Assembly: GCF_000293805.1 (NCBI RefSeq)
Contig: NZ_AMBZ01000007.1
Location: 186,001-250,000, forward strand
Length of the DNA stretch: 64,000 nucleotides
DNA from: Paenibacillus alvei DSM 29
GTDB lineage: Bacteria; Bacillota; Bacilli; Paenibacillales; Paenibacillaceae
Direction of reading: 5' to 3'
Shown here piece by piece: positions 62,185 through 64,000 of the stretch. Within the stretch, counting starts at the first letter, position 1; the number at the start of each line of letters is the position of its first letter. Position numbers and translations under genes: made by a program. The notes beneath the pieces are model-generated. The model had not been told where the DNA came from and did not search any database. It saw only the letters and a program-made list of their open reading frames with translations.

Positions 62185-63756
62185 TTATCGATTGCAGTGC
62201 GAGCTTACGAACTGTTGGACAAAATACTTTGGATTAAGCGGCTCGCCCGTTGCACGCTTCAACAGATCATTCCATGTCCATGTCGCGCCAGGGAGGAAAA
62301 ATTGCTCCTTTACAAAAGTTCCTGCTTCCAGAGAGAACAAGTCATGCGAAATATTCGCCATCATATAATGTTGCAGTTGGGAAGCAGTCAGCTCACCCAA
62401 TAAATAGCTTTGATAGCTTACAGGAGCAAGCGTGAAATGCATCTTGGCAGCCCAGTGCGGATGCCGGGTATCCTCAGGCGCATGCAAGTGCTGGATCTCT
62501 GCTACGAGTTGCCACCAACGTTCATTCACGTTCGTATGTGGACGCTCATACAGCTCCCGCTCGAACTTCACAAATGTAATATACCATCTCATACTGACCA
62601 GCATCTCGCGTTGAAGAGTACCGGGCAGGGCAGAAGCATGGGAAGAAAAGGCGGTTGGTTCCGGCTTGATGAAGCGGGTAATCCATTCCTCTTCCTTTGT
62701 CATTCTGCCAAAGAGCATCGCAATCGCTTCGGTAGTAAGCGTATGGGCAGGCTTCCGCAGCAGGAAAGGCAGCGCTGCGTCAATATTTTTCTCATATGCC
62801 GCATGACCGAACTCGTGCAGCATTACGCTCATCCCAAATTCGCTCGGATTGATGCTCATCATGATCCGTGGTTCGCCCGTACGTCCCATCGCCGTGCAAT
62901 ACCCATATGGATATTTCTTATCACGCGGATATAGGTCACTGCGTGCGATAACATCTTTGATATCAAGTCCCATACGTTGAAACGTCTCTGCAGTAATTGC
63001 TTCCATCCGGTCATTTTGCAAATAATCGGCCATATTCCATTCACTGACAGCAGGCGTACTCTGAAAGAATGGATCTGAATAATGCCACGGCCTAAGCTGC
63101 GATACTGTAATACGAAATTTTTGAGCCAGTTCCTCGTCAATTTGCTGCTTCACGAGCCGATACGGTTCTTCACTCTGGACAAGCAGCTCATCGATTAAGG
63201 CAAATACGCCATCAAGATCGAGATCCTGCGCGCTATATTGCATCTGATAATAATTGTCGTAACCAAGTGTGCGCGCCTCTTCATTGCGCTGCTGGATAAG
63301 CCGTAGTGAACGATCGCAGACCTGCTTGCCAATTTGCTTGCTAGCGAGCCAAGCCTGCTTACGTTCGTCCGGATCAAGGCTCGTTTCCAGAATCGTGCGA
63401 ATATCATTGTTCGATACATGCTGGTTCTTTAGGGTAGGACGGTAGGAATTGAAAATGTCTACGAGTTCCTTTGTCATGCGAGTAGAGTGTTCGGCAAGCT
63501 TCGGATCTAACTGTTGATTGATCATCAAGTGACGAAGCTCTGTAAGCTGTCGTTTTTGTAATGACGTAAGCTGCTTATTCTCTAGGTGCTTCGTAATGAG
63601 GGCGAACCGATCCGTATCCGATAAATAACGCTTCCATTCATTTTGGGCAACTTCCAACGCATCATTCCAGGATCCCTCACCTGTAGAAGTTACCATCCAT
63701 CCTGCTTGATCGATCTTTATGCTTAGTTCCTGAAGATTCTCATTCTCACGCTGCAA
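62185..63756 (-). CDS. M2/M3-type zinc metallopeptidase
   Basis: A 523-residue, largely helical zinc peptidase. MSVMLHEFGHAAYEKNIDAA carries HEFGH (two His ligands and catalytic Glu) and TLTTEAIAMLFGRM supplies the third ligand Glu about 25 residues later, the gluzincin layout shared by M3 oligopeptidases and M2 (ACE-like) peptidases. N-terminal half: paired long helices that roof the active-site channel (SLDPDERKQAWLASKQIGKQ, NEEARTLGYDNYYQMQYSAQ). No signal peptide, so cytoplasmic peptide turnover is likely. Start is TTG 63756 with GTGGGG upstream, a weak site; nothing better was found. No gene is identified in the remaining 244 bases. Confidence 0.85.
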   Translation of the reverse strand: MQRENENLQELSIKIDQAGWMVTSTGEGSWNDALEVAQNEWKRYLSDTDRFALITKHLENKQLTSLQKRQLTELRHLMINQQLDPKLAEHSTRMTKELVDIFNSYRPTLKNQHVSNNDIRTILETSLDPDERKQAWLASKQIGKQVCDRSLRLIQQRNEEARTLGYDNYYQMQYSAQDLDLDGVFALIDELLVQSEEPYRLVKQQIDEELAQKFRITVSQLRPWHYSDPFFQSTPAVSEWNMADYLQNDRMEAITAETFQRMGLDIKDVIARSDLYPRDKKYPYGYCTAMGRTGEPRIMMSINPSEFGMSVMLHEFGHAAYEKNIDAALPFLLRKPAHTLTTEAIAMLFGRMTKEEEWITRFIKPEPTAFSSHASALPGTLQREMLVSMRWYITFVKFERELYERPHTNVNERWWQLVAEIQHLHAPEDTRHPHWAAKMHFTLAPVSYQSYLLGELTASQLQHYMMANISHDLFSLEAGTFVKEQFFLPGATWTWNDLLKRATGEPLNPKYFVQQFVSSHCNR

Positions 63757-64000
63757 AAAGACCCCACATCCATTGCATCCATAGGAATTTTCCCCTCCAT
63801 TTCTTCTAGCTCGATGTAAGTTTATAATTATTACAATACCAAAATAATGTAATTTGGGAGTTTTAATTTATGGCATTCATCGTACAATTATGCAGGTATT
63901 GTTGATGCTATTGGAGTTGTTCGTAACATCGAAGGTGTGGAATTGGAGCAGCTTTTTACGTGTATGGAGTGGTTATTATGCATCATCTGTGGACAAATGA

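Noticed and set aside
63889-64000. 36-codon frame at the right edge
   Set aside because: No ribosome site and no recognised motif; cannot be separated from chance.

Overview
The window looks like chromosomal DNA of a spore-forming, low-to-mid GC Firmicute, most probably Paenibacillus or a close relative. Grounds: SpoVAD, a DUF1657/DUF421 pair and a YjcZ-type peptide (sporulation); bacterial NO synthase; an rbsRKDACB operon in Bacillus-type order; a PspA-DUF350-DUF4178-DUF4247 envelope-stress cluster; MprF, LTA synthase-like, UppP and LrgAB envelope genes; strong Shine-Dalgarno sites and frequent TTG/GTG starts. No rRNA, tRNA, CRISPR array or intact insertion sequence was seen.

Layout. 1-6.9 kb: tail of a 3D-domain cell-wall protein, a polysaccharide deacetylase, an orphan pyrKD pair with a small downstream protein, and the PspA module behind a consensus sigma-W promoter. 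6.9-11.5 kb: three frame-disrupted genes (XerS-like recombinase, MATE exporter, tyrosinase-like protein) and a subtilase remnant. 11.5-13.6 kb: an ABC-F ribosome-protection type gene behind an attenuator-like leader. 14.3-20.4 kb: ribose operon (regulator frameshifted) containing a 64-bp tandem-repeat array. 20.4-26.5 kb: a truncated formate/nitrite channel, a tyrosine recombinase, mprF and lrgAB. 26.8-33.4 kb: secreted proteins, a decayed GC-rich gene, an LTA synthase-family enzyme and a Cys-rich small protein. 33.5-41.3 kb: a DMT transporter divergent from an XRE-cupin regulator with a Fur-like box, DCC thiol protein, MarR plus UvrA-like ATPase, and nos. 41.5-47.6 kb: regulators, chemoreceptor and small proteins. 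48-53 kb: GHL10-type glycosidase, L25/Ctc behind a sigma-B-like promoter, VanY-type carboxypeptidase. 53.1-55.7 kb: sporulation island (YjcZ, DUF1657, 2Duf-like, SpoVAD). 56-64 kb: OppA-type lipoprotein, lipid-anchored barnase plus barstar, UppP, M28 peptidase and an M2/M3-type peptidase.

Working together: many genes concern the envelope and its stress (deacetylase, PspA module, MprF, LTA synthase, UppP, VanY, LrgAB) and drug tolerance (ABC-F, UvrA-like, MATE, MprF, NOS). The most interesting items are the reduced spoVA2mob-like island, the Rex-like operator on the NAD-linked DHODH genes, the ABC-F attenuator, the Shine-Dalgarno-sequestering hairpin before a YbjQ gene, and the repeat array inside the ribose operon. 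Nine genes carry apparent frameshifts, mostly consistent with one missing base in a homopolymer, so sequencing error must be excluded before calling them pseudogenes.
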